A DNA stretch of 60,964 nt. Origin: Litorisediminicola beolgyonensis (GTDB taxonomy: Bacteria; Pseudomonadota; Alphaproteobacteria; Rhodobacterales; Rhodobacteraceae). The DNA lies in assembly GCF_042679605.1 (NCBI RefSeq), contig NZ_JBHTMU010000025.1:1-60964 (forward strand), written 5' to 3'. Each line of letters opens with the position of its first letter. The first letter of the stretch is position 1. A program made the translations under genes and the position numbers. The notes under the pieces were generated by a model. It was given only the letters and a program-made list of their open reading frames with translations, made no database searches and was not told the origin of the DNA. Of the stretch, positions 45,327 to 54,229 are shown piece after piece.

Positions 45327-47447
45327 TCAGCTGCCTTGCAGGAGCGGCGTGATCCGGCGCACGGCGGCGCGGCGGTTGGCGCGCTCGCTGTCCGAGGTCT
45401 CGATCAGGAGATCGCTCTCGCCATAGCCCTGCACCACCATGTTTTCCGGCGGCACGTCGAAATACTCGGTCAGCGCCAGCGCCACCGACTCCGCACGGCG
45501 GTCGGAGAGCGCCAGGTTGTAGCTATAGGCGCCCGTCGCGTCGGTGTGGCCCTCGATGAGGAACACTTCGGCGGGGTTCTCCTCGATCATCGCGCGCAGC
45601 GTCCGGCCGAGGGCCGACAGCTCTTCCGCCTCTTCGGGACGGATCACCGCCGAGTCGGTCTGGAAGTTGATCGTGTCTACGTTGATTTCCGGAACCAACT
45701 GGCGCACCGCGTCGATATTGCGGATCTGGCCGAGCGAGAAGCGGCGGTTCACCGCCTCGGGCTCCTGCTGGGCAAGGGCCGCGGCCAGCGCCTCGCTGTC
45801 CAGTTCGCGGAAGTTCATCGCCTGCCGGTTGGTCTCGTTCGTTTGCGGCAGTTCGTTGACCACGACCTCCTGAGCGGCCTGCGTGTCGTCGAAAAGCACG
45901 ACCGTTTCGCCACCGGGGATGGTGCGCGTGCGGCGCAGAACCCGGCCATCGGCGGCGCGGATGGTGACGATTTCGGTGCCGTCTTCGCGGACGACCACGG
46001 TGCGGGTCGAGCCGTCATCGAAGCGGTAGGTCGTCACGTTCGAGCCCGGCTGGGCGAGAAGCGCGTCGTCGTTGCGCAGAACGCGATACTGGCCGTCACG
46101 CTCGACCACGACACGGTCGCCGGTATCGGCCACCACCTGCTCGTCGCCGCGCAGAATCTGGTTGAGCGCGATGGCGCCGAGCCCGGCCAGAGCCGCACCG
46201 GTCAGGGCACGGCCGATATCGCCGCCGTCACCGCCATCGTCATTATTGTCGGCGGTCTCGCGGTTGGCCTTGGACTTCCGGTTCTTTTGGGCGTCCTTGA
46301 TGCTGGTGTCGAACTCCTCGGAGGAGGAGCGCGAGTTCTCTTCGGTCACGGTTTCGGTCACGACCTGAGCATCGGCGGTTTCCGGATCGGCGGTCGCGGC
46401 GGCAGAGGCCGCGGCGGCGGCGTCGGCCTCGGCCTCGACGGCCGCCTGCTCTTCGCTGTTCATGGGCTCGGGCTCGGGCGTCGCCTCGGAGCCTGCCGAG
46501 GCGGTCTCTTCGATCACCTGCTCATTGTCGGCCTGCGCCTCGCCGGTCGCGGCGCCGACGGCGGCTCCACCGGCGGCACCGGCTGCAGCGCCGGACCCGG
46601 CGGCTGCACCGTCGACGGCAGCGCCGCCCGCAGCACCCTCGGCGCTCAGCGCCTCTTCCAAAGCCGCGGCGTCGTCGGCAACCTGGCTGTTCTCATTGGC
46701 CCGCTCGGCGGAGCGCTCATTGCCGGTGGCCTGCTCGGGCTCGGCCTCGACCATATTGGGATCGTTCTCGGCCTCGTCGACCGAGACCATCTCGGACTCG
46801 GGCGCGGACTCGGCCTCAGGCGCCGCCTCGGCGGAGGCTTCGGCATTGGCATTGGCATCGGCATTGGCAGCGACCTCGGCGTTGCCCTGCGCGTTCGCAT
46901 CAGCGTTGCCTTGCGCGTTTGCATTGGCGTTGCCTTGCGCGTTCGCATTGGCGTCGGCCTCGGGCGCGGCATTGGCCTCGGCCTGCGCTTCGGGCTCGGC
47001 CTGCGACGCCTCGGTGACCTCTGCGTCACCCTCCTGCATCGGCTCGGCGGCTTCCTCGGCGGTCGCGACCTCCATCTCGCCCTGCGGAAGCGCGTCGGCG
47101 ACCGCGTCGCTTGCCGCGTCCGCGGACTTCGCAGCGGCCAGTGCCGCATCGCCCTCGTCGCTTTCGAGAAGCGCGATGGCGCGGTCGATCCGCTTGGCCC
47201 GGCCGTCATTCTTGGCGGTCTCGCGCATCGCGCGCAGTTCCTCGATCACTTCGTCCTTCGACAGGTCGGCGGCATCGAGCTCGAGCTTGGCGAACAGCTT
47301 GTCGAGCTGCATCTCGGCATTGGCGCCTTTGCCATTGCCCTGACCGTCTTTCCCGTTGCCATTGCCCTGAGCGAGCAGCGGCTGCGGCACAACAAGGCTC
47401 GCGGCCAACACCAGAGCGGTGGTCGATTTCAAGATTCGGGACGTCAT
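45327..47447 (-). CDS. OmpA-family outer-membrane protein with Ala/Asn/Gln-rich repeat region
   Basis: This 706-residue protein has a signal peptide (LLAQ near residue 27), then a helical part to about 125. A low-complexity region with repeated NAQGNA units follows at about 150-205. Acidic Ala-rich segments, a central beta-rich part (VVADTGDRVVVERDGQYRVL) and a C-terminal OmpA peptidoglycan-binding domain (about 595-700: EGHTDATGAYSYNLALSDRR) complete it. It probably links the outer membrane to peptidoglycan. It is monocistronic with its own terminator. Confidence 0.9.
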   Translation of the reverse strand: MTSRILKSTTALVLAASLVVPQPLLAQGNGNGKDGQGNGKGANAEMQLDKLFAKLELDAADLSKDEVIEELRAMRETAKNDGRAKRIDRAIALLESDEGDAALAAAKSADAASDAVADALPQGEMEVATAEEAAEPMQEGDAEVTEASQAEPEAQAEANAAPEADANANAQGNANANAQGNADANAQGNAEVAANADANANAEASAEAAPEAESAPESEMVSVDEAENDPNMVEAEPEQATGNERSAERANENSQVADDAAALEEALSAEGAAGGAAVDGAAAGSGAAAGAAGGAAVGAATGEAQADNEQVIEETASAGSEATPEPEPMNSEEQAAVEAEADAAAAASAAATADPETADAQVVTETVTEENSRSSSEEFDTSIKDAQKNRKSKANRETADNNDDGGDGGDIGRALTGAALAGLGAIALNQILRGDEQVVADTGDRVVVERDGQYRVLRNDDALLAQPGSNVTTYRFDDGSTRTVVVREDGTEIVTIRAADGRVLRRTRTIPGGETVVLFDDTQAAQEVVVNELPQTNETNRQAMNFRELDSEALAAALAQQEPEAVNRRFSLGQIRNIDAVRQLVPEINVDTINFQTDSAVIRPEEAEELSALGRTLRAMIEENPAEVFLIEGHTDATGAYSYNLALSDRRAESVALALTEYFDVPPENMVVQGYGESDLLIETSDSERANRRAAVRRITPLLQGS
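46840..46990. repeat. Coding tandem repeat (NAQGNA units) in the OmpA-family gene
   Basis: About four imperfect copies of an 18-24 base unit encode [A/D]ANAQGN. The unit reads as GCGTTGCC(T/C)TGCGCGTT on the plus strand. Such in-frame tracts can expand or contract by slippage. Confidence 0.75.
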
Positions 47448-47564
47448 CTGAGTACCTCAACGCGGTTATGCGCTACCCTGTCCGGCAGCATGTGTGCGGC
47501 ACAACGCGCGGGACAGGTGGGTAAGTTCCCGCGAAAAGGCGAGACACAGGCGAAACTTTGCCGG

Positions 47565-48824
47565 TCAGTCCTCGATGAGGCGCATGAGCCGGACCTTCTC
47601 GCCCATGTCCTCGGGGGTGGAGATCGCTGCCGCGAGGGCTTCGAGCGAGGCGATGGAATGCCCGGCGCGGAAACTGTCGACATGCGGCAGCATCGCGCGG
47701 ATGCCCGCGGCCTTGGGCGCGAACCCGTCCCAGCGCAGAAGCGGGTTGAGCCAGATCAGCCGCCGCGCGGAGAGATGCAGCCGCTCCATCTCGCGTTCGA
47801 GATCGCCGGATGTGTCGCGGTCGAGCCCGTCGGTGATCAGAAGCACCACCGCCCCCTGCCCCATCACGCGGCGCGACCAGTCGCGGTTGAAGACATGCAG
47901 AGACGACCCGATGCGTGTGCCTCCCTCCCAGTCCTGCGCCTCGGCGCCCGCGGATTTCAGCGCCTGGTCGACATCGCGGGTGGCGAGATGGCGGGTGATG
48001 TTGGTGAGCCGGGTGCCGAAGGTGAAGGCATGGACCTTCGCCCAGCCCGCGCCCTTCTCGTTGGCGACGGCATGAAGGAAATGCAGGACCATGCGCGAAT
48101 ATTGCGACATCGACCCGGAGATGTCGCAAAGCACCACGAGGTTCGGCCAGCGCGGCCGCGGCGTCTGGCGCGCGATGCTCCGGATCTCGCCGCCTTGGCG
48201 CATTGCCGCCCGGATGGTCCGCCGCCAGTCGGCGCGCGCGCCCCGGAGCGCGGCCATGCCGCGCCGGGTCGGGATCGGCTTCACCGGGAGCTTCAGGCGC
48301 GCCAGCATGCGCTTGGCCTCGGCGATCTCGGAGGTCGACATCTGCTCGAAATCGAGACTGCGCAGCCGCTCCTCCTCCGAGACGGTCTGGCTGGCATCGA
48401 TCTCGATCCTGACCTCGTCGTCCTCGCGCTCCTCCTGCTCGGGCATCTCCGGCGCCATCCCGTCGAGAAGCGCTTCGGCCGCGCGCTTCTCGGCCGATTG
48501 CGCGACGCGTTCTTCCTGGACGCCGCGGATGGCCGGCAGCATCATCGACATCATGTGCTCGAGATAGCGGGGATCGCGCCAGTAGAGCCGGAAGATCTGC
48601 GCGAAGGTGGCGCGATGCTCGGGGCGCGACACGAAACAGGCATGCAGCACCCAGAAGAAATCCCGCTTCTCGGTGAAGCCCGCCGCCTCGACCGCACGGA
48701 TGGCGTCGATCACCCGGCCCGTGCCCACGGGCAGGCCCGCCCGGCGAAGCGCGCGCGCGAAATGCGTGATGTTCTGCGCCAGCCGCGGATTGTCCGGCAA
48801 CTCGATCGGAGCGTATTCAGCCAT
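47565..48824 (-). CDS. VWA domain protein (CoxE-like)
   Basis: The 419-residue protein starts at ATG 48824 (MAEYAPIELPDNPRLAQNI). Its C-terminal von Willebrand factor A domain has the MIDAS motif DISGSMS near residue 238, and the later Thr/Asp ligands lie in WEGGTRIGSS and ITDGLDRD. CoxE-type proteins act with a MoxR ATPase to mature or activate metalloenzymes or other complexes. The partner MoxR gene lies upstream on the same strand. No target enzyme gene is adjacent. Confidence 0.9.
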   Translation of the reverse strand: MAEYAPIELPDNPRLAQNITHFARALRRAGLPVGTGRVIDAIRAVEAAGFTEKRDFFWVLHACFVSRPEHRATFAQIFRLYWRDPRYLEHMMSMMLPAIRGVQEERVAQSAEKRAAEALLDGMAPEMPEQEEREDDEVRIEIDASQTVSEEERLRSLDFEQMSTSEIAEAKRMLARLKLPVKPIPTRRGMAALRGARADWRRTIRAAMRQGGEIRSIARQTPRPRWPNLVVLCDISGSMSQYSRMVLHFLHAVANEKGAGWAKVHAFTFGTRLTNITRHLATRDVDQALKSAGAEAQDWEGGTRIGSSLHVFNRDWSRRVMGQGAVVLLITDGLDRDTSGDLEREMERLHLSARRLIWLNPLLRWDGFAPKAAGIRAMLPHVDSFRAGHSIASLEALAAAISTPEDMGEKVRLMRLIED

Positions 48825-48851
48825 GCCGCGACCCCAGCCCAGACGTCGCAT

Positions 48852-48914
48852 GCGTATTTTCAAAAAGAAGAAACGCGAAGAGCGCCCTTGGGCTTCTTCT
48901 TTTTCCAAATACGC
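48852..48914. repeat. Imperfect inverted-repeat element, copy 2 (GCGTATTT ends)
   Basis: The left arm is GCGTATTTTCAAAAAGAAGA; the right arm ends TTCTTTTTCCAAATACGC. The arms pair over about 24 bases with few mismatches and a central GC-rich segment of roughly 15 bases. It sits between the MoxR and VWA genes, inside the presumed operon. Confidence 0.8.
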
Positions 48915-48959
48915 ACAGCCCGCTTTCGGCTGGCGCTCCGCCGCGGAGCCCTGCCGACA

Positions 48960-49868
48960 TCACGCCGGCTCCAGCGACGCCTTCGCCTCGTCGAGCAGGC
49001 GCTTGGCCTCGGAGCCCTTCAGTTTCTGGATGTCGTCCTGGTATTTGAGGATCGCTCCGAGCGTGTCCGAGATCACCTCGGGCGAGAGGTCGATGACATC
49101 GAGCGCGAGCAGGCATTTCGCCCAGTCGATGGTCTCGGCCACCCCCGGTTTCTTGAAGAGGTCCTCGGTCCGGAGACGCTGGACGAAGGCCACCACCTGC
49201 CGCGACAGGGTCTCGGCGGCTTCGGGGGCGCGGGTGTGAAGGATCGCCATCTCGCGCTCGAAATCTGGGTAGTCGACCCAATGGTAGAGGCAGCGACGCT
49301 TCAGCGCGTCATGCACTTCGCGGGTGCGGTTCGAGGTCAGGATCACGATCGGCGGCTCGGGCGCCTTGACGGTTCCAAGCTCGGGGATCGTCACCTGGAA
49401 ATCCGACAGCGCTTCGAGCAGGAACGCCTCGAAGGGCTCGTCGGTACGGTCGAGCTCGTCGATCAGGAGGATCGGCGCGCCGCGCTCGTCGGGGCGCATC
49501 GCTTCGAGCAGCGGGCGCTCGACCAGATATTCGTCCGAGAAGAGCTCGGTCCGGAGCGCGTCCCGGTCGGCGCCGCCCGCGGCCTCGGCGGTGCGGATCG
49601 CCACCATCTGGGCGGGGAAGTTCCACTCGTAGACCGCCGAGGAGGCGTCGAGGCCCTCGTAGCATTGCAGGCGGATCAGCTTGCGGTCGAGCGCGGCGGC
49701 GAGCGCCTTCGCGATCTCTGTTTTGCCGACCCCGGCCTCGCCTTCGAGAAAGAGCGGGCGTCCGAGCCGGAGCGCCAGGAACACCACCGTCGCGAGCGAG
49801 CGCCCGCAGACATAGCCGGTCTTGCCCAGCATGTCCTGCACGGCGTCGATGGATGCGATCTCGGTCAT
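48960..49868 (-). CDS. MoxR-family AAA+ ATPase
   Basis: The 302-residue ATPase has Walker A GEAGVGKT (residues 43-50), Walker B LLIDELDR and sensor residues in ILTSNRTREVHDALKRRCL. MoxR proteins are chaperone-like ATPases that work with VWA partners; here the VWA gene follows on the same strand after 135 bases that contain a repeat element. ATG 49868 begins MTEIASIDAV. The gap of 249 bases to the divergent glycosyltransferase (49869-50117) holds no gene I can support. Confidence 0.94.
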   Translation of the reverse strand: MTEIASIDAVQDMLGKTGYVCGRSLATVVFLALRLGRPLFLEGEAGVGKTEIAKALAAALDRKLIRLQCYEGLDASSAVYEWNFPAQMVAIRTAEAAGGADRDALRTELFSDEYLVERPLLEAMRPDERGAPILLIDELDRTDEPFEAFLLEALSDFQVTIPELGTVKAPEPPIVILTSNRTREVHDALKRRCLYHWVDYPDFEREMAILHTRAPEAAETLSRQVVAFVQRLRTEDLFKKPGVAETIDWAKCLLALDVIDLSPEVISDTLGAILKYQDDIQKLKGSEAKRLLDEAKASLEPA

Positions 49869-50117
49869 GGTCAGTCTCCTCCCGCCCGTCAGAGGTCGCC
49901 CGCCACGGCCCGGGCGTCAATGGTGCGAAGGTCGCACCCGGACAGGAAATAGGCGGCATTCTCAGCGCCGAATTGACGCAACACGGGCCCGGTGCAATAG
50001 TTCGGCCCAAGAAAAACGCCGCCAGAAGGCGCGGCACACGAGCGGGCAGCAACAGGACATCATCATGGCGACAGCGCCGTCATGCGTCGGCCGTCCCGGC
50101 AGAAACGGGACGCGGGC

Positions 50118-51149
50118 ATGAAGATCACCACCATCACCTGCGTGAAGAACGAAGGCCCGTTCCTGCTGGAATGGATCGCTTACAATCGTCTGATCGGTGT
50201 GACCGATTTCCTGTTCTACTCGAACGATTGCGACGACGGCACCGATACGCTTCTCGATGCGCTGAGCGCGCGGGGAGGTGTGGTTCATCTGCCGAACCCG
50301 GCGGAAGGTCGGAATTATCAGATGGAGGCGCTCAAGGCGGCGGCGCATGAGGAGGTGGTGCAGCGCGCGGACTGGGTCTGGATCGCCGATGTCGACGAGT
50401 TCCTGAATATCCACGCGGGCGATCACACGATACCTGCTCTGGTGATGGCATGCGGCGATCCGCAAGCGATCTCGGTTACGTTCCAGTTCTTCGCCAATGG
50501 CGGTGTGTCGGATTTTCGTGACGCTCCGGTGATCGCCCAGTTCACGCGCAGCCACAATCCTGACCTTTGGTGCGCGGAAAGCGCGATCGAGGTGAAGACG
50601 CTCACACGGTCCGATTTTCCGTTGCAGTACTATGGCGCGCACCGGCCTTTCTTCCGCAAGGGGCTCGACGAACGGGCGCGGCCTCGCTGGACGGACGGAT
50701 CGGGCCGGAAAGTGCCGCCCAAGTTCCTGATGGCGGCCAATCCGCGACGCATCCGCAAGTTTCCGGCAGCGGGCGCGCGCCGACTGGCCACGTTGAATCA
50801 TTACGCGTTGCGCTCGCTGGACAGCTACCTCGTCAAAAACGACCGCGGTGACGTCAATCGCGAGAACCGCGCGTTCGACGACACCTATTGGCGGGAACGC
50901 AACGATCCTGCCTGGGAGGATCGGAGTATCCTTCGGATGTTGCCGAAGCTCGAGGCGGCCTTGGCGGAGATGAAGGACGACCCGGAGATCAGACGGCTGC
51001 ACGAGGAATGCGTCGCGCGCCACCGCGCCAAGCGAGACCGATTGTTGGGCGATCCCTTCTACGCCGAACTGCATGCCCGTTTGTCCTGCGCACCGGCTTT
51101 GCCGCCGGGCGAGCCCGAATTGATGGAAGAGCTCGGACTGTCCCTATGA
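50118..51149 (+). CDS. Glycosyltransferase family 2-like protein (Glyco_tranf_2_4 type), paralogue A
   Basis: The 343-residue protein opens with the nucleotide-sugar domain (TCVKNEGPFLLEWIAYNRLI, then NDCDDGTD) and has the metal-binding IADVDEFLNIH near residue 95 and a late NHYALRSLDSYLVKN segment. These match the Glyco_tranf_2_4 subgroup. There are no membrane helices, so it is cytosolic or peripheral. The acceptor is unknown. The stop overlaps the sulfotransferase start by 4 bases. It is the first of five overlapping or adjacent genes. Confidence 0.88.
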   Translation: MKITTITCVKNEGPFLLEWIAYNRLIGVTDFLFYSNDCDDGTDTLLDALSARGGVVHLPNPAEGRNYQMEALKAAAHEEVVQRADWVWIADVDEFLNIHAGDHTIPALVMACGDPQAISVTFQFFANGGVSDFRDAPVIAQFTRSHNPDLWCAESAIEVKTLTRSDFPLQYYGAHRPFFRKGLDERARPRWTDGSGRKVPPKFLMAANPRRIRKFPAAGARRLATLNHYALRSLDSYLVKNDRGDVNRENRAFDDTYWRERNDPAWEDRSILRMLPKLEAALAEMKDDPEIRRLHEECVARHRAKRDRLLGDPFYAELHARLSCAPALPPGEPELMEELGLSL

Positions 51150-51844
51150 GCCGTTTGCGCGTCATCAATCTTGGCTTGCCGAAATCGGGCACGACAACTT
51201 TTGCGCGCGCGCTGAAGCGGGCCGGTCTGGCAGTGGCGGATTGGAAGATCCAGCCTGGTCAGAGCTCGGACGCCGGACTTCAGGACCGATTTCTCGGCGA
51301 GCTGCTCTATGATGGGTATTTCAAACACGGCGATCCTCTTGCGCTGTTGCCCGAGTTCGACGCCTTCGCCGAGATTTCCACTGCATCGAAGAGCTTCTCG
51401 CTGTGGCCTCAGCTGGATTTCCCGCTGATCCAGTGCATTCGCGATCGGCATCCCGGCGCTAAATTCGTGCTTTCACACCGGCCTGCGGAGGAGATCGTGG
51501 ATTCGATGATGCGGTGGTCGAACCTAGGATCTCGACGCCTGCCGAAATACAGCATTCCCGGCCTGCCAGCTGGTTACGGCAAGACCACGTCCGAACTCGA
51601 GCGCTGGGTGACGGGGCATTATTTATTCACCCGCCACGCCTTTGCGGACAGCGCCGACTTCTTGGAATACGACATCGCCGATCCAGACGCGCCGCGGCAG
51701 CTAGAGGCGTTCTTGGGAATCTCCATCCCGTGGTGGGGCAAAGCAAATGCGAACCCATCCGTGCCGAAAGACCAGACAGCGGAAGGTGCCGCAGAAACGG
51801 ATGACAGCGCCGCAAAGGCGGGCACCACGGAGACGACCGAATGA
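51146..51844 (+). CDS. Sulfotransferase family protein
   Basis: The 232-residue protein has the PAPS 5'-phosphosulfate loop GLPKSGTTTF (residues 9-18) and a 3'-phosphate segment around FVLSHRPAEEIVDSMMRW. A Ser/Thr/Glu-rich C-terminal tail follows beyond residue 205. It probably sulfates a glycan made with the neighbouring glycosyltransferases. It starts within the stop of paralogue A (ATGA) and its own stop overlaps the next start by 4 bases. Base composition is less GC-rich than the window average. Confidence 0.88.
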   Translation: MSRLRVINLGLPKSGTTTFARALKRAGLAVADWKIQPGQSSDAGLQDRFLGELLYDGYFKHGDPLALLPEFDAFAEISTASKSFSLWPQLDFPLIQCIRDRHPGAKFVLSHRPAEEIVDSMMRWSNLGSRRLPKYSIPGLPAGYGKTTSELERWVTGHYLFTRHAFADSADFLEYDIADPDAPRQLEAFLGISIPWWGKANANPSVPKDQTAEGAAETDDSAAKAGTTETTE

Positions 51845-54228
51845 GGATTGTTCTGCATATCGGGCCCGAGCCGGTCATCGCCGAGCGTATTCAAAGCGTG
51901 TTCAACGACAAGCGCGAGCAGCTTCTGGGGAAAGGCGTGCTTTATGCACGGGGACCGGGCGCGAAGAACCACACACGGCTTTTCATGGCGGTCAGCGATC
52001 CTGACGCGGTCGATACGCTGCGGTTCAACCGCGGATTCATACTCCCGGAAAAACAGCGCGCGCTTTTCGCGGATGTGGCCGAGAGCCTGGCCATCGAGGC
52101 GCGACGTGAGGGTGTCGAGACGCTGATCCTGTCCTGCCACCAGTTGGGCACGTCGCTTAGGAACATGAGCGAGTTGGCACGCGTGAAAAGCGTTCTTGCG
52201 CCCATCTCCCAGCGGATCGACATCGTCGGCATCGTCGATGCCCCCGCGCGGATGCTGGCGCGGCGCTATGCCCAGCAGGTGATCGACGGGCGCGCCGTTC
52301 CGCTCAGCCAAGAGATCGATCTTGCGGACGCGCCCAGCTGGTGGGACGCCGCGCTGGCGACCTGGCCTGCGTCGCGCCCAGAGGCCGGAGTTTTCCCAGA
52401 GTTGCAAGGCGCACCGCATTGGCTGGACCTGCGCCGCCTGGTGACGGAGTGGGATGCGGCCTTCGGCGCGGGGACGGTCAAATTGCATACCGTCCCGCCA
52501 GAGGTGCTTTGGGGCAATGAGCTGCCCGAGGCCCTGCGCGAGATTTTCGGCATCGCAAGCTCTTTCGGCAAGGCTGAACCAGCTCGCCCCCCGACGGAGC
52601 CTCCGGCGGCCTGGCTTACGCGCGCGCGCCTCTTCAACGACGCGGTGATCCGCATGCTGGAGCGCTCCGACACGATCCTGTCCCGGCCACTCTGGCGCAA
52701 GCTTGTTGGTGAGATCATGTTGGATGGCCCGCCACTCGATCCCGGAGAGCTATCGGCGGTCAGCGCACGGTTCGCAGAGGATCTGGCCGAGCTTGTGCGC
52801 GCGCATCCGGGACTTGATGCGCAGACGCTGGATGCCGGGCCGGCTGCCGGACCCTGGCAGGAGGCCGATCCGAAATACGGCTTCCGGGCCACGCAATATC
52901 TGATGGCCTTCCGCTGGCGCATCAAACGGGCGGCGAAGGACGAGCAGGATAAGAAGGCGCAGGAACTGGCGGCGCTGGCCGCTGTCGCATCGGAGGACTT
53001 GCGGGGCGTAGAGACGCAAGACGTCACGCCCGAAGAAAGCGGTCTGACGCCCATCGCCGCGCGACTGATGCCGCCCCTGGCAAAACAGAAATTCGCGCAG
53101 CTCCAGAATTCGATCTACGCCCCCCACAACCGGATCGGCGCGATCAACGAGGAAGAGCTGGCCGCTCCTTTCACGGAGCTCGAACGCCGCCCCTTGCCCG
53201 AGAACCGAAGCGGGAACGTCATCGTCGGCTGCATGAAGAATGAGGCGCCATATATCCTCGAGTGGGTCGCCTATCACCGCGCCATCGGATTCGACGATTT
53301 TCTGATTTACACAAACGACTGCGAGGACGGCACGGACGAGATCCTGGGGCGTCTGCAGGCGATGGGCGTGTTGCAGCACCGTCGGAACAACGACTGGAAA
53401 GGCAACTCGCCGCAACAATTCGCGCTCAATCGCGCTTTGAAGGAACCGGTGATCCAGAACGCCGATTGGATCGCGCATATCGATGTCGACGAGTTCATAA
53501 ACGTGCGGTGCGGCAACGGGACAATTTTCGATTTCCTGGACCGCGTGCCCGACGCCACCAACATCGCGATGACCTGGCGGCTCTTCGGTCATTCCGGCGT
53601 GACCACATTGGAAGATCGGTTCGTCACCGAACAGTTCGATCTATGCGCCCCTAAATACTGCCCCAAGCCGCACACGGTCTGGGGCTACAAGACGATGTTC
53701 CGCAACATCGGGGCTTACGCGAAAATCTCCTGCCACCGACCCAACAAGCTGGCGTCGGGCGCTGAAGAAAGAGTGCGTTGGGTCAACGGCTCCGGAGCGG
53801 ACATGACCGCGGAGGCGATCAAGAACGGCTGGCGCAGTTCCAAGAAATCCATCGGCTACGACCTTTTGCAGCTCAACCATTACGCGCTGCGCTCGGCGGA
53901 GAGCTTTCTTGTGAAGCGCCAGCGCGGGCGCGCGCTGCATGTCGATCGCTCGATCGGCCTGAACTACTGGATCCGCATGGACTGGTCGGACGTGCGCGAC
54001 ATCACCATCCAGCGCAACCTGCCGCGCCTCCGAGCTGAATACTACCAGCTTCTCGCCGATCCGGTGCTGCAGGAGTGGCATCAGAAGGGCCTCGCCTGGC
54101 ACCGTGCCAAGGCCGACGAATTGCACGCCACGCCTGAGTTCGAAGAGCTCTACCAGAAGGCGGTCGAGCTGAAGCTCTCGGAAACCGAACGCGTGGCCTA
54201 TGCGCTCGCCCTCGACATGGAGACCTGA
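51841..54228 (+). CDS. Fusion of sulfotransferase-like domain (loop lost) and Glyco_tranf_2_4 glycosyltransferase, paralogue B
   Basis: The 795-residue protein has two halves. Residues 1-240 or so look like a sulfotransferase-like protein (start RIVLHIGPEPVIAERIQSVF, then GVLYARGPGAKNHTRLF), but the Gly-Lys-Thr PAPS loop is replaced by GPEPVIAE. A helical linker with KDEQDKKAQEL leads to a glycosyltransferase from about 460 (MKNEAPYILEWVAYHRAIGF, NDCEDGTDE, HIDVDEFINVR, NHYALRSAESFLVK). Only the C-terminal half keeps expected catalytic residues. It is coupled to both neighbours. Confidence 0.8.
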   Translation: MRIVLHIGPEPVIAERIQSVFNDKREQLLGKGVLYARGPGAKNHTRLFMAVSDPDAVDTLRFNRGFILPEKQRALFADVAESLAIEARREGVETLILSCHQLGTSLRNMSELARVKSVLAPISQRIDIVGIVDAPARMLARRYAQQVIDGRAVPLSQEIDLADAPSWWDAALATWPASRPEAGVFPELQGAPHWLDLRRLVTEWDAAFGAGTVKLHTVPPEVLWGNELPEALREIFGIASSFGKAEPARPPTEPPAAWLTRARLFNDAVIRMLERSDTILSRPLWRKLVGEIMLDGPPLDPGELSAVSARFAEDLAELVRAHPGLDAQTLDAGPAAGPWQEADPKYGFRATQYLMAFRWRIKRAAKDEQDKKAQELAALAAVASEDLRGVETQDVTPEESGLTPIAARLMPPLAKQKFAQLQNSIYAPHNRIGAINEEELAAPFTELERRPLPENRSGNVIVGCMKNEAPYILEWVAYHRAIGFDDFLIYTNDCEDGTDEILGRLQAMGVLQHRRNNDWKGNSPQQFALNRALKEPVIQNADWIAHIDVDEFINVRCGNGTIFDFLDRVPDATNIAMTWRLFGHSGVTTLEDRFVTEQFDLCAPKYCPKPHTVWGYKTMFRNIGAYAKISCHRPNKLASGAEERVRWVNGSGADMTAEAIKNGWRSSKKSIGYDLLQLNHYALRSAESFLVKRQRGRALHVDRSIGLNYWIRMDWSDVRDITIQRNLPRLRAEYYQLLADPVLQEWHQKGLAWHRAKADELHATPEFEELYQKAVELKLSETERVAYALALDMET

Positions 54229-54229
54229 G

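Noticed and set aside
46840..46990. Possible CRISPR or intergenic tandem repeat
   Set aside because: The repeats are in frame within a coding region and lack spacers of uniform length; they encode NAQGNA units.
45096..49952. Open frame of 1618 codons on the plus strand
   Set aside because: It runs antisense across the DUF4174, OmpA, VWA and MoxR genes, ignores their boundaries and has the Arg/Gly/Ala-rich composition of a reverse-strand shadow in high-GC DNA.
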